Assembly (NCBI GenBank): GCA_002423435.1
Contig: DIWE01000035.1
Coordinates: 20,051 to 38,232 of the forward strand
Reading direction: 5' to 3'
From: Clostridiales bacterium UBA6114
GTDB lineage: Bacteria; Bacillota; Clostridia; Oscillospirales; Butyricicoccaceae
Length of the DNA stretch: 18,182 nucleotides
The position numbers and the translations under genes are program-made. How positions within the stretch are numbered: position 1 is the stretch's first letter; every line of letters begins with the position of its first letter. This document shows, piece after piece, positions 7,403 through 13,900 of this stretch. Under the pieces are notes generated by a model. It had not been told where the DNA came from. It searched no databases and saw nothing but the letters and a program-made list of their open reading frames with translations.

Positions 7403-8043
7403 AGCTTCTCAATCTTTTGTTCCCGCCCAAATGCATTTTTTGCGGGAGGATTATAAAAGGAGAAGATCAGTGCTTTTGCGGGGATTGTCTGAGCGCGGCA
7501 CCGTTTGTAAAGGAGCAGCGGCTGAAGGCGGGCGTTTCGTTTGTCTCGGGCAACACGTCGGTCTTTTTTTACGAGGGAAGGGTAAGGCAGGCTCTCAAGC
7601 GATTGAAATATCAGAATAAACCGCAGTTTGCCGCCTTCTTTGGCGCGCTTCTGGCGAAAGAGCTTAAAAGAACGGACGACGAGCCCTTTGACGTCGCAAC
7701 ATGGGTTCCGGCCTACCGGTGGAAGACCATCCGGCGCGGATACAATCAGGCGGAGCTTCTGGCGGTAAAGACTGCAAAAGCGCTGGGAATCCCCGCACGC
7801 AGGCTGCTTTTCAGATGCCGCCCGACGCGGCCGCAAAACGGCCTTACCCCTTCGCAGAGAAAGGCGAACGTACTTGGCGCGTTTCGGTGCGCGGATGTTT
7901 GCGATTTTTCCGGGAAGCGGGTTTTGCTGATCGACGACATCCTGACGACCGGCGCGACAGCTTCCGAATGCGCGAGAATGCTCCTCGAATCGGGATGCCG
8001 CGAGGTCTATCTCGCAACCGTGGCTAAAACGAGGGGAAAATAA
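7399..8043 (+). CDS. comFC: ComFC-type phosphoribosyltransferase-like competence protein
   Basis: ComF family proteins have a zinc ribbon joined to a type I phosphoribosyltransferase-like domain and are needed for uptake of transforming DNA in several bacteria. ATG 7399 overlaps the recD2 stop; an in-frame TTG at 7390 is less likely. The product is 214 residues. The zinc-binding cysteines are C12, C15, C27 and C30 (CIFC...CGDC). Family signatures are VPAYRWKTIRRGYNQAELLA (103-122) and RPQNGLTPSQRKANVLGAF (144-162). The PRPP-binding motif is VLLIDDILTTGAT (175-187). The usual helicase partner ComFA is absent here; recD2 takes the upstream place. Competence itself is not shown by this window, since comF genes also occur in bacteria not known to be transformable. 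Confidence 0.92.
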   Translation: MKLLNLLFPPKCIFCGRIIKGEDQCFCGDCLSAAPFVKEQRLKAGVSFVSGNTSVFFYEGRVRQALKRLKYQNKPQFAAFFGALLAKELKRTDDEPFDVATWVPAYRWKTIRRGYNQAELLAVKTAKALGIPARRLLFRCRPTRPQNGLTPSQRKANVLGAFRCADVCDFSGKRVLLIDDILTTGATASECARMLLESGCREVYLATVAKTRGK

Positions 8044-8050
8044 AAAATTA

Positions 8051-8079
8051 TTGAAAAAAAGCCGAAAAATGGATATAAT
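8051..8079 (+). promoter_or_regulatory. Sigma-A promoter of mreB
   Basis: TTGAAA (8051-8056) and a perfect TATAAT (8074-8079) have the ideal 17-base spacing. The site begins 8 bases after the comFC stop and there is no terminator between, so mreB may also receive read-through from the upstream operon. Confidence 0.8.
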
Positions 8080-8142
8080 GTTAAAGATAAAGAATTTCAC
8101 AGATATGATATAAAAGTCGTCAAATTCAGATGAGGTGTAAAA

Positions 8143-9165
8143 ATGTTTTCTAACGATATCGGCATAGATTTGGGCACGGCCTCGATCCTTGTTTATGTAA
8201 AAGGCAAGGGTATCGTGCTGTGCGAACCGTCCGTGGTCGCCGTCGACAAAACGACGGGCAGAATCCTGCAGGTCGGGACCGAAGCCCAGAAAATGCTTGG
8301 AAGGACTCCGGGAAACATCGTCGCGATCCGTCCGATGCGCGAGGGCGTCATTTCCGATTATGTGATGACGGAGAGAATGCTCAAGGAGTTTATCAAAAAG
8401 GTCTGCGGCGTCAGGTTGTTTAAGCCGAACCTTGTGATCTGCGTCCCCAGCATTATCACCGAGGTCGAGGAGAGGGCGGTCATCGACGCCGGCCGTCAGG
8501 CGGGCGCCCGGCGCGTCTGTCTGATCGAGGAGCCGGTCGCGGCGGCAATCGGCGCCGGAATCGATATAGCGAAGCCGGTCGGAAATATGGTGGTCGACAT
8601 CGGCGGCGGAACCGCTGATATCGCGGTGATTTCCCTCGGCAATATTGTCGAATCGACTTCGATTAAAATCGCCGGCGACAAATTTGACGAAGCGATTGTC
8701 AAGTATGTGCGCCGTAAGCACAATGTGCTGATCGGCGAGCGTACGGCCGAGGACCTGAAAATCAGCATCGGCTGTGTTTACCCGCGTCCGGAAGAAAAAA
8801 CGATGGAGGTCAAGGGCAGGTGCCTGATGACCGGCCTGCCGAGAAACTTCACGGTTACCTCCTCCGAAATGCTCGAAGCGTTTGAAGAGGTTACGGTCCG
8901 CATCGTCGAGGCGATCCACTCGGTCCTGGAGCGCACTCCGCCGGAGCTTGTCGGGGATATTTCCACAAACGGAATTCTGATGACGGGCGGCGGAAGCCTT
9001 GTCTGGGGCTTTGACAAGCTTGTTTCCTCAAAAACGGGAATCGAAACGCATATCGCCGACGACGCGATCTGCTGTGTCGCAAACGGCACCGGTAAAGCGT
9101 TGGAGCATATCGATCAGATGCAGGACGGGACGATGGATTTGTCGCGAAAGCGCCAGATGATGTAA
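8143..9165 (+). CDS. mreB: Rod shape-determining actin homologue MreB/Mbl
   Basis: MreB-family proteins form membrane-associated filaments that position lateral wall synthesis and set rod shape. The product is 340 residues, the usual length. Actin-fold motifs are present: phosphate 1 GIDLGTAS (7-14), the LIEEPVAAAIGAG hinge region (127-139), phosphate 2 VDIGGGTADI (151-160), GDKFDEAI (178-185) and the adenosine motif ILMTGGGSLVWG (278-289). A GAGGTG ribosome binding site lies before the ATG. The short N-terminus (MFSNDIGIDLG) resembles Gram-positive MreB/Mbl/MreBH. It stands alone: mreC and mreD are not beside it, and a consensus promoter and strong terminator bracket it. Which paralogue (MreB, Mbl or MreBH) it is cannot be settled from sequence reading. 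Confidence 0.95.
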   Translation: MFSNDIGIDLGTASILVYVKGKGIVLCEPSVVAVDKTTGRILQVGTEAQKMLGRTPGNIVAIRPMREGVISDYVMTERMLKEFIKKVCGVRLFKPNLVICVPSIITEVEERAVIDAGRQAGARRVCLIEEPVAAAIGAGIDIAKPVGNMVVDIGGGTADIAVISLGNIVESTSIKIAGDKFDEAIVKYVRRKHNVLIGERTAEDLKISIGCVYPRPEEKTMEVKGRCLMTGLPRNFTVTSSEMLEAFEEVTVRIVEAIHSVLERTPPELVGDISTNGILMTGGGSLVWGFDKLVSSKTGIETHIADDAICCVANGTGKALEHIDQMQDGTMDLSRKRQMM

Positions 9166-9183
9166 CCGAACGAATATAAAAGT

Positions 9184-9211
9184 CCGGCGGGGGCACCCCG
9201 CCGGTTTTTTT
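9184..9211 (+). terminator. Intrinsic terminator of mreB
   Basis: CCGGCGGG (9184-9191) pairs with CCCGCCGG (9197-9204) around a small loop, followed by seven Ts (9205-9211). It makes mreB a single-gene unit. Confidence 0.92.
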
Positions 9212-9254
9212 ACATGGCTTGCGGATGACCTGAATTTCATTGCCGGGGTGGGTT

Positions 9255-10424
9255 ATGCAGTTTTCTAAAATGGCGGGCTCGTTTGAAGCAAATATTTTTT
9301 CAAAGCTGAACGACAAAAAAATTGAATATTTAAGTACGGGAAGGGAAGTATTTAATTTTTCCGTCGGTTCCCCGGACTTTCCGCCGGACGGGCATGTCAT
9401 ACGTGCGCTCTGCAAGGCGGCGCAGGCTCCTGAAAACTATGCGTATTCCCTTGCGGATCTTCCGGAGTTGACCCGGGCTGTGATTGACTGGTATCACCGT
9501 CGTTACCACGTCGATCTTGAGCCCGACGAAATCACTTCCATCTACGGGTCGCAGGAGGGAATCGCGCATATCCCGTTTACGATCTGCGATCCGGGGGATA
9601 CCGTTCTGGCGCCCGATCCGGGATATCCGATCTTTTGCTTCGGCCCTTTTATGGCCTCCGCGAAAGTCGTTTTCACGCCGCTTTTGAAGGAAAACCATTT
9701 CCTTGTGGATTTTGATTCGATCGACAGGGAAATTGCCCGAAAGGCGAAGCTGATTATCGTATCCTATCCCTCGAATCCGGTTTCAGTAAAAGCCGACCCC
9801 GAGTTTTATGAGCGGCTTGTTCACTTTTGTAAAAAATATGATATCATAGCGTTGCACGACAACGCCTATTCGGAGATTGTAATGGAGGGGGAGCCCGGCA
9901 TCTCATTTCTTTCCATCCCGGGCGCAAAAGAGGTCGGAATTGAAGTAAACTCTCTTTCCAAAACCTATAACATACCCGGATGCAGAATTTCTTTTGCCCT
10001 GGGTAACCGTGAACTGATCGGGAAAATCAAAAAACTCCGCTCCCAGATCGACTACGGCATTTTTTACCCCGTGCAGTATGCGGCGATTGCCGCTCTCAAT
10101 GGGCCGCAGGACATTGTCGAGCGAAACCGGAAAAATTACAGACAGCGCCGCGACGCTCTTTGCGAGGGCATGCGCCGGATCGGGTGGGACGTGCCCGACT
10201 CGGAGGGAACCATGTTCTCCTGGGTGCCTCTGCCGAAAGGGTTCACCGACTCGTTTGATTTTACAATGAAGCTGATTGAACAGTGCGGCGTGATTGCGAC
10301 CCCCGGAATCTCCTTCGGCAGCCGCGGCGAGGGCTTTTTGCGTTTTGCCCTGGTTCTTCCGCCCGAAAAGATCCGTCTCGCACTTGAGAAGATCGAACAG
10401 AGCGGCCTGCTTCAACAGGCTTGA
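9255..10424 (+). CDS. PLP-dependent class I/II aminotransferase, LL-diaminopimelate aminotransferase-like
   Basis: A fold-type I pyridoxal phosphate enzyme of 389 residues from ATG 9255, preceded by a GGGGTGGG stretch; a TTG at 9240 is an alternative. Conserved features are FSVGSPDFPPD (35-45, substrate and N-terminal loop), YGSQEGIAH (97-105, PLP phosphate region), PDPGYPIF (120-127), YPSNP (171-175), the HDNAY motif with D202 and Y205, and SLSKTYNIPGCR (233-244), where K236 should form the Schiff base with PLP. The C-terminal FLRFAL holds the substrate-carboxylate arginine. The overall pattern is nearest to DapL and similar aspartate aminotransferase-like enzymes; if DapL, it would convert tetrahydrodipicolinate to LL-diaminopimelate for peptidoglycan and lysine. 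Specificity is inferred, so no symbol is given. No promoter was identified in the 43-base gap after the mreB terminator. Confidence 0.88.
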   Translation: MQFSKMAGSFEANIFSKLNDKKIEYLSTGREVFNFSVGSPDFPPDGHVIRALCKAAQAPENYAYSLADLPELTRAVIDWYHRRYHVDLEPDEITSIYGSQEGIAHIPFTICDPGDTVLAPDPGYPIFCFGPFMASAKVVFTPLLKENHFLVDFDSIDREIARKAKLIIVSYPSNPVSVKADPEFYERLVHFCKKYDIIALHDNAYSEIVMEGEPGISFLSIPGAKEVGIEVNSLSKTYNIPGCRISFALGNRELIGKIKKLRSQIDYGIFYPVQYAAIAALNGPQDIVERNRKNYRQRRDALCEGMRRIGWDVPDSEGTMFSWVPLPKGFTDSFDFTMKLIEQCGVIATPGISFGSRGEGFLRFALVLPPEKIRLALEKIEQSGLLQQA

Positions 10425-10536
10425 TTTTATGGGAATATTGGAATAAAATTTATATAAGTAAGAAAATCAACCGTAAATTTCATTGTTGGCAAAGATTTGA
10501 CCGCAATTGTTGGATTTTTTCATAACGGAGGGTATT

Positions 10537-10854
10537 ATGAAAAAGTTTGTGATCGCGCTTATCAAGGCGACAAGCCCAAGGACAATTGTGTTCAGTAAAA
10601 ACAAGGGATCCGCGGTTTTTTGGAAGACCGCATCGTTTCATAGGCTCGTTTGGGTCGAGCGGGACCCGTTGGTGAATTATGCCTCAAAGCGCCAAACGCC
10701 GGCCAGCGCTTACTTTTTCATATCAAACTGCAGGATAAAGCAATTAAGGCCTGAATATGCGATCGGTGCGCCGTGGTCGGACGCGAAATTGAGAGAGCAA
10801 AACATAAACGGCTTAAGAAACGCGGTTAACCGCGCCTTGAAAACTGAATTTTGA
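10537..10854 (+). CDS. Hypothetical protein, small and basic
   Basis: Not recognised. ATG 10537 follows GGAGGG (10527-10532), giving 105 residues; an in-frame TTG at 10507 lacks a ribosome binding site. The product is basic, with many Lys/Arg, no signal peptide and no convincing transmembrane helix. A short hydrophobic N-terminal stretch (KKFVIALIKA) is followed by a Trp/Arg-rich middle (VFWKTASFHRLVWVERDP) and a polar C-terminal half with APWSDAKLREQNINGLRNAV, which looks helical. It lies 112 bases after the aminotransferase, with no convincing promoter between, and is convergent with murC. The DNA carries several inverted repeats (see findings), so a structured RNA function cannot be excluded. 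Coding is favoured by the good ribosome binding site and uninterrupted frame. Confidence 0.6.
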   Translation: MKKFVIALIKATSPRTIVFSKNKGSAVFWKTASFHRLVWVERDPLVNYASKRQTPASAYFFISNCRIKQLRPEYAIGAPWSDAKLREQNINGLRNAVNRALKTEF

Positions 10855-10860
10855 ACCACA

Positions 10861-10893
10861 AAAGGCACCGGAGCGTAACGCTCAGGCGCCTTT
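10861..10893 (+). terminator. Hairpin terminator between the 105-residue ORF and murC
   Basis: A long stem with minor mismatches runs AAAGGC-CC-GAGCG (5' arm from 10861) against CGCTC-GG-GCCTTT (3' arm to 10893), with a TAA loop. It lies between two convergent genes. The T-tract on either strand is short, so it is a plausible but not ideal bidirectional terminator. Confidence 0.65.
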
Positions 10894-10945
10894 GTCAGTT
10901 GTTAAGGAATATTTTTTGACATTTGGTCCCGGGGTTTTCACGCTG

Positions 10946-12337
10946 TCATAAGCGGGCGGGGGCAGGTTTTATAAGCAGGTCGGGAATCATGGAAACACTG
11001 CCGGCGCCCATCGTAAGAATCAGATCCCCGTCTCTGGCGTTTTCGCGCAGTTGGGCAACGGCGGTTTCAAAATCCGGACAGTAGACGGCGTTTTCAATTT
11101 TTGATGCTAAGAGCCTGGATGAAACCGTCCCATCCGGCTTTTCCCGCGCCGCATAGATATCAAGCAAGAAAACGAGGTCACATCTCGAAAGCTCTCTCGC
11201 AAAGTCGCCCAGAAAGGCTTTTGTCCTTGTATAGGTATGCGGCTGAAAGAGACAGATCACGCGGGAAAAGCCCATGGTAAACGCCGCGTCAAGCGTCGCG
11301 TGTATTTCGCTCGGATGATGCGCATAATCGTCAATGACAAGAGCGCCATTTAGCCGTCCCTTCTGTTCGAAACGCCGGCCGGCGCCATAAAAGGAGGAAA
11401 GCCCACTCGCCACCGTTTCGCCCGGAATTTTTGCGAGGTATGCGAAAGCGGCGCAGGCAAGCGCATTTGTCATGTTGTGCCGCCCCGGAACTGAGAGCGA
11501 TATATGGGTGTATTTTCCATTTTTAACGGTAACATCAAAGGAATAGTACCCGTTTTTTTCCGCAACGCCGGAGGCGCGCACATCCGCATCTTCCGAAAGC
11601 CCGAAGGTGACGACGCGGCGGGGAATGCCTTTCACTGCCGCGGCCGCGTTTTCATCGTCGGCGTTTACGATGACGGTGCCGCTTTCCGGAGTGCGCATAG
11701 CAAACGCCCGGAAAGAGGAAATGATCTCGCCGATATCCTTAAAAAAATCAAGGTGGTCGGGCTCGATATTCAGGATGACCGCGGTTGTCGGATAGAAATT
11801 CAGAAAGGAATTGCAGTATTCGCAGGACTCGGCAATGATGAGACGCTTTGATCCGTGTCTGAACGTGCCGCCGCCGATAATCGGCAGGCTCCCGCCGACC
11901 ATAACCGCAGGATCGAGTCCGGCCTTAATTGCGACATGCGCCGCCATGGAGGTCGTCGTCGTTTTTCCGTGCGTGCCGGCGATACAGAGGGCATTTTCAT
12001 ATTGCTGCATGATAAGGCCCCAGGCGTAGGCGCGCTCCAGGACCGGAACCGAAAGCTCCTTTGCGCGGATAATCTCAGGATTGTCGTCGTGAATGGCGGA
12101 GGTCCGGATTAAAACGGAGGCGCCGTCGACGTAAGATGCCGAATGGCCGACAGAAATGTCGGCACCCAAAGCGGATAATTTCTTAAGAACAGGGGAATAC
12201 TCCCTGTCTGAGCCGGAAACACGCGCGCCCATGGATAATAACAGCTCCGCAAGAGCGCTCATCGAAACGCCGCCGATGCCGGTCAGATGGATTCTGCCTT
12301 TTGAACGAATCGTGCTGTCAAATGAATCGAAAATCAT
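10946..12337 (-). CDS. murC: UDP-N-acetylmuramate--L-alanine ligase
   Basis: MurC adds L-alanine to UDP-N-acetylmuramic acid using ATP, the first peptide step of cytoplasmic peptidoglycan precursor synthesis. The product is 463 residues, the normal length. The N-terminal UDP-binding domain carries GIGGVSMSALA (20-30), with GSDREYSP after it; the ATP-binding loop of Mur ligases is GTHGKTTTTS (121-130); the central domain has NIEPDHLDF, and the C-terminal domain has DDYAHHPSEIHATL and FQPHTYTRTK. On the minus strand GGAGG lies just upstream of the ATG. It is a single gene here, away from other mur/fts genes, divergent from spoVG and convergent with the 105-residue ORF. Confidence 0.97.
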   Translation of the reverse strand: MIFDSFDSTIRSKGRIHLTGIGGVSMSALAELLLSMGARVSGSDREYSPVLKKLSALGADISVGHSASYVDGASVLIRTSAIHDDNPEIIRAKELSVPVLERAYAWGLIMQQYENALCIAGTHGKTTTTSMAAHVAIKAGLDPAVMVGGSLPIIGGGTFRHGSKRLIIAESCEYCNSFLNFYPTTAVILNIEPDHLDFFKDIGEIISSFRAFAMRTPESGTVIVNADDENAAAAVKGIPRRVVTFGLSEDADVRASGVAEKNGYYSFDVTVKNGKYTHISLSVPGRHNMTNALACAAFAYLAKIPGETVASGLSSFYGAGRRFEQKGRLNGALVIDDYAHHPSEIHATLDAAFTMGFSRVICLFQPHTYTRTKAFLGDFARELSRCDLVFLLDIYAAREKPDGTVSSRLLASKIENAVYCPDFETAVAQLRENARDGDLILTMGAGSVSMIPDLLIKPAPARL

Positions 12338-12369
12338 ATTGCCTCCGCGAACAAGAATTTACATGTATT

Positions 12370-12398
12370 ATTATATTACACACTGTCAAAAATATAAA
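12370..12398 (-). promoter_or_regulatory. Probable murC promoter
   Basis: Read on the minus strand, TATAAT (12370-12375) lies 17 bases after TTTATA (12393-12398), a 4-of-6 match to the -35. A nearby TTGACA on the same strand is only 8 bases from the -10 and cannot pair with it. The gene starts about 33 bases downstream. Confidence 0.45.
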
Positions 12399-12447
12399 TA
12401 GCTTCACACTTAAACAGGAAAAATAAGCCGGGAAAGAGGTACAGCTC

Positions 12448-12705
12448 ATGAAAATTACCGATATAAAGCTTAGAGCAATTGAAGAGGATGCAAAACTGAA
12501 AGCGATCGTTTCGGTTACTTTTGACGACTCACTTGCCGTGCACGATATCAAGATCATTGAAGGGCAGGACAAGTATTTCCTCGCCATGCCTTCAAAGAAA
12601 ATGCCCGACGGCAGCTACAGGGATATCGTTCATCCGATCAATGCCGGGATGCGTGAAGAGATTGAACAGGCGGTTATTGAACGCTATAAAGCGTCGCTCG
12701 AGTAA
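12448..12705 (+). CDS. spoVG: SpoVG regulatory protein
   Basis: SpoVG is a small, widely conserved protein; in Bacillus it was found through septation and sporulation defects, and homologues in other Gram-positives bind nucleic acid and affect gene expression. The product is 85 residues, close to the usual 85-100. The family sequence is clear: it starts MKITDIKLR, has the middle VTFDDSLAVHDIKIIEG, the conserved FLAMPSKKMPDGSYRDIVHPI, and a C-terminal helix REEIEQAVIERY. A GAGGT site precedes the ATG. It is divergent from murC and lies 73 bases before a glycosyltransferase. No convincing sigma-H-type promoter was found upstream. Confidence 0.96.
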   Translation: MKITDIKLRAIEEDAKLKAIVSVTFDDSLAVHDIKIIEGQDKYFLAMPSKKMPDGSYRDIVHPINAGMREEIEQAVIERYKASLE

Positions 12706-12722
12706 AATTGTGATTTTAAGTA

Positions 12723-12751
12723 TTCCCAATCAATCCCGGATGTAGTAGAAT
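12723..12751 (+). promoter_or_regulatory. Possible promoter for the glycosyltransferase-cca pair
   Basis: TTCCCA (12723-12728, 4 of 6) and TAGAAT (12746-12751, 5 of 6) are separated by 17 bases in the gap after spoVG. The match is modest, and read-through from spoVG is equally possible since no terminator separates them. Confidence 0.35.
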
Positions 12752-12778
12752 CTTAGACAGCGAAGGAGGGCCGGGAAA

Positions 12779-13900
12779 TTGAAGATTCTGATTTTGTCGG
12801 TTACAGCAGGCGGTGGGCATTTTGCTACCGCCCGCGCGATGGAAGATATGCTGAAATCAAAAGGTGCCGATGTCAAGGTTGTCGACATCTACAAATACAT
12901 AAATTACTTTTTGTACAGTATTATTGACAAAGGATGCGCCTTTTCAACCAGCCGCACGCCCGATATTTTTGGGGCGGTTTACAGCTATCTTGAAAACAGA
13001 AACCGCCCCGAGTTTGATTTTGATGCTTTGCAGCTTGTGAACGCGTTGTGCGCCTTCCGCTTTGAAGGCTTTATTGAAGATTACGGCCCTGATGCCATTA
13101 TATGCACGCATGTGTTTGCGGCGCAGATTATAAATGAACTCAGGAAAAGAAATAAAATCAGCATACCGACCGTCGGCATTATCACCGATTACACGATCCA
13201 TCCTTATTGGGGCTCGGTTCTTTATATCGACCATATCGTGCTTGCGAGCGAGCTGCTTGTGTACCGCGCGATGAAAAGGGGGATCGGGAAAGGGCGGATT
13301 CAGACTTTCGGCATCCCCATTCACCCGAAGTTCTGCGGGAAGCTTGAAAAAAGCGAAGCCAGGCGCTGTCTTAATCTCCCGGAAACCGGAAAGATGGTCC
13401 TTGTTATGCTGGGGAGCCTGGGACAGGGCGACATGTTCGACATATCCCGGCATATCCGGAAAGTCGATCCGGAGATCATGCAGCTGATCGTCTGCGGCAA
13501 GAATAAGCGGCTTTATTCCAAGCTTTTGAAATATAAAGAGGACAACCGGGAAAACGGCCTTTATGTATACGGTTTTGTAGACAACGTAGATGTGATGATG
13601 GACGCGGCCGACTGTATCATTACAAAACCGGGCGGCATGACCGTCAGCGAAACGCTGGCAAAACGGCTGCCGATGATTGTTGTCGACCCCATTCCCGGCC
13701 ATGAGGAGCGCAATACGGAGTTTCTGCTCAATAACGGCGTTTGTCTCGAGGTTACAAGGACTTTCCCGCTGGAAGAGGCGGTATATTATATGTTTGAAAA
13801 TCCAAGGCGTGCTCAGGCGATGAGCGAATATATGGCTGTGATCGGACGGCCGCGCGCGACGGAAAACCTCTCCGATTTTGTCCTGGAGCTTATAAAGTGA
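12779..13900 (+). CDS. MGDG synthase/UgtP-type glycosyltransferase
   Basis: A GT28-type (GT-B fold) glycosyltransferase of 373 residues related to monogalactosyldiacylglycerol synthase and Bacillus UgtP, which put sugars onto diacylglycerol at the inner membrane face to make glycolipids. The start is TTG 12779 with GGAGG at 12765-12769. Motifs: SVTAGGGHFATA (7-18, acceptor-side glycine loop), CTHVFAAQI (109-117), TDYTIHPYW (136-144), FGIPIHPKF (177-185), GSLGQGD (212-218), then the UDP-sugar binding KPGGMTVSETLA (283-294) and PIPGHEERN (304-312). The sugar and acceptor are not determinable from sequence. A role in glycolipid or lipoteichoic-acid anchor synthesis is the likely one. Its stop overlaps the start of cca. 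Confidence 0.88.
   Translation: MKILILSVTAGGGHFATARAMEDMLKSKGADVKVVDIYKYINYFLYSIIDKGCAFSTSRTPDIFGAVYSYLENRNRPEFDFDALQLVNALCAFRFEGFIEDYGPDAIICTHVFAAQIINELRKRNKISIPTVGIITDYTIHPYWGSVLYIDHIVLASELLVYRAMKRGIGKGRIQTFGIPIHPKFCGKLEKSEARRCLNLPETGKMVLVMLGSLGQGDMFDISRHIRKVDPEIMQLIVCGKNKRLYSKLLKYKEDNRENGLYVYGFVDNVDVMMDAADCIITKPGGMTVSETLAKRLPMIVVDPIPGHEERNTEFLLNNGVCLEVTRTFPLEEAVYYMFENPRRAQAMSEYMAVIGRPRATENLSDFVLELIK

Noticed and set aside
7339..8919. Minus-strand open frame (526 codons) opposite recD2 end, comFC and mreB
   Set aside because: It crosses three well-supported genes and a promoter and has no family resemblance; it is an antisense shadow of GC-rich codons.
10490..10530. TTGACC (-35-like) followed 18 bases later by CATAAC as a promoter for the 105-residue ORF
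   Set aside because: The transcription start would fall at or after the GGAGGG ribosome binding site, so it could not give a translatable message.
12380..12447. Sigma-H-type promoter for spoVG, as in Bacillus
   Set aside because: An AGGAAAA and a GAAAG occur, but the spacing of about 8 bases is too short for the sigma-H consensus.
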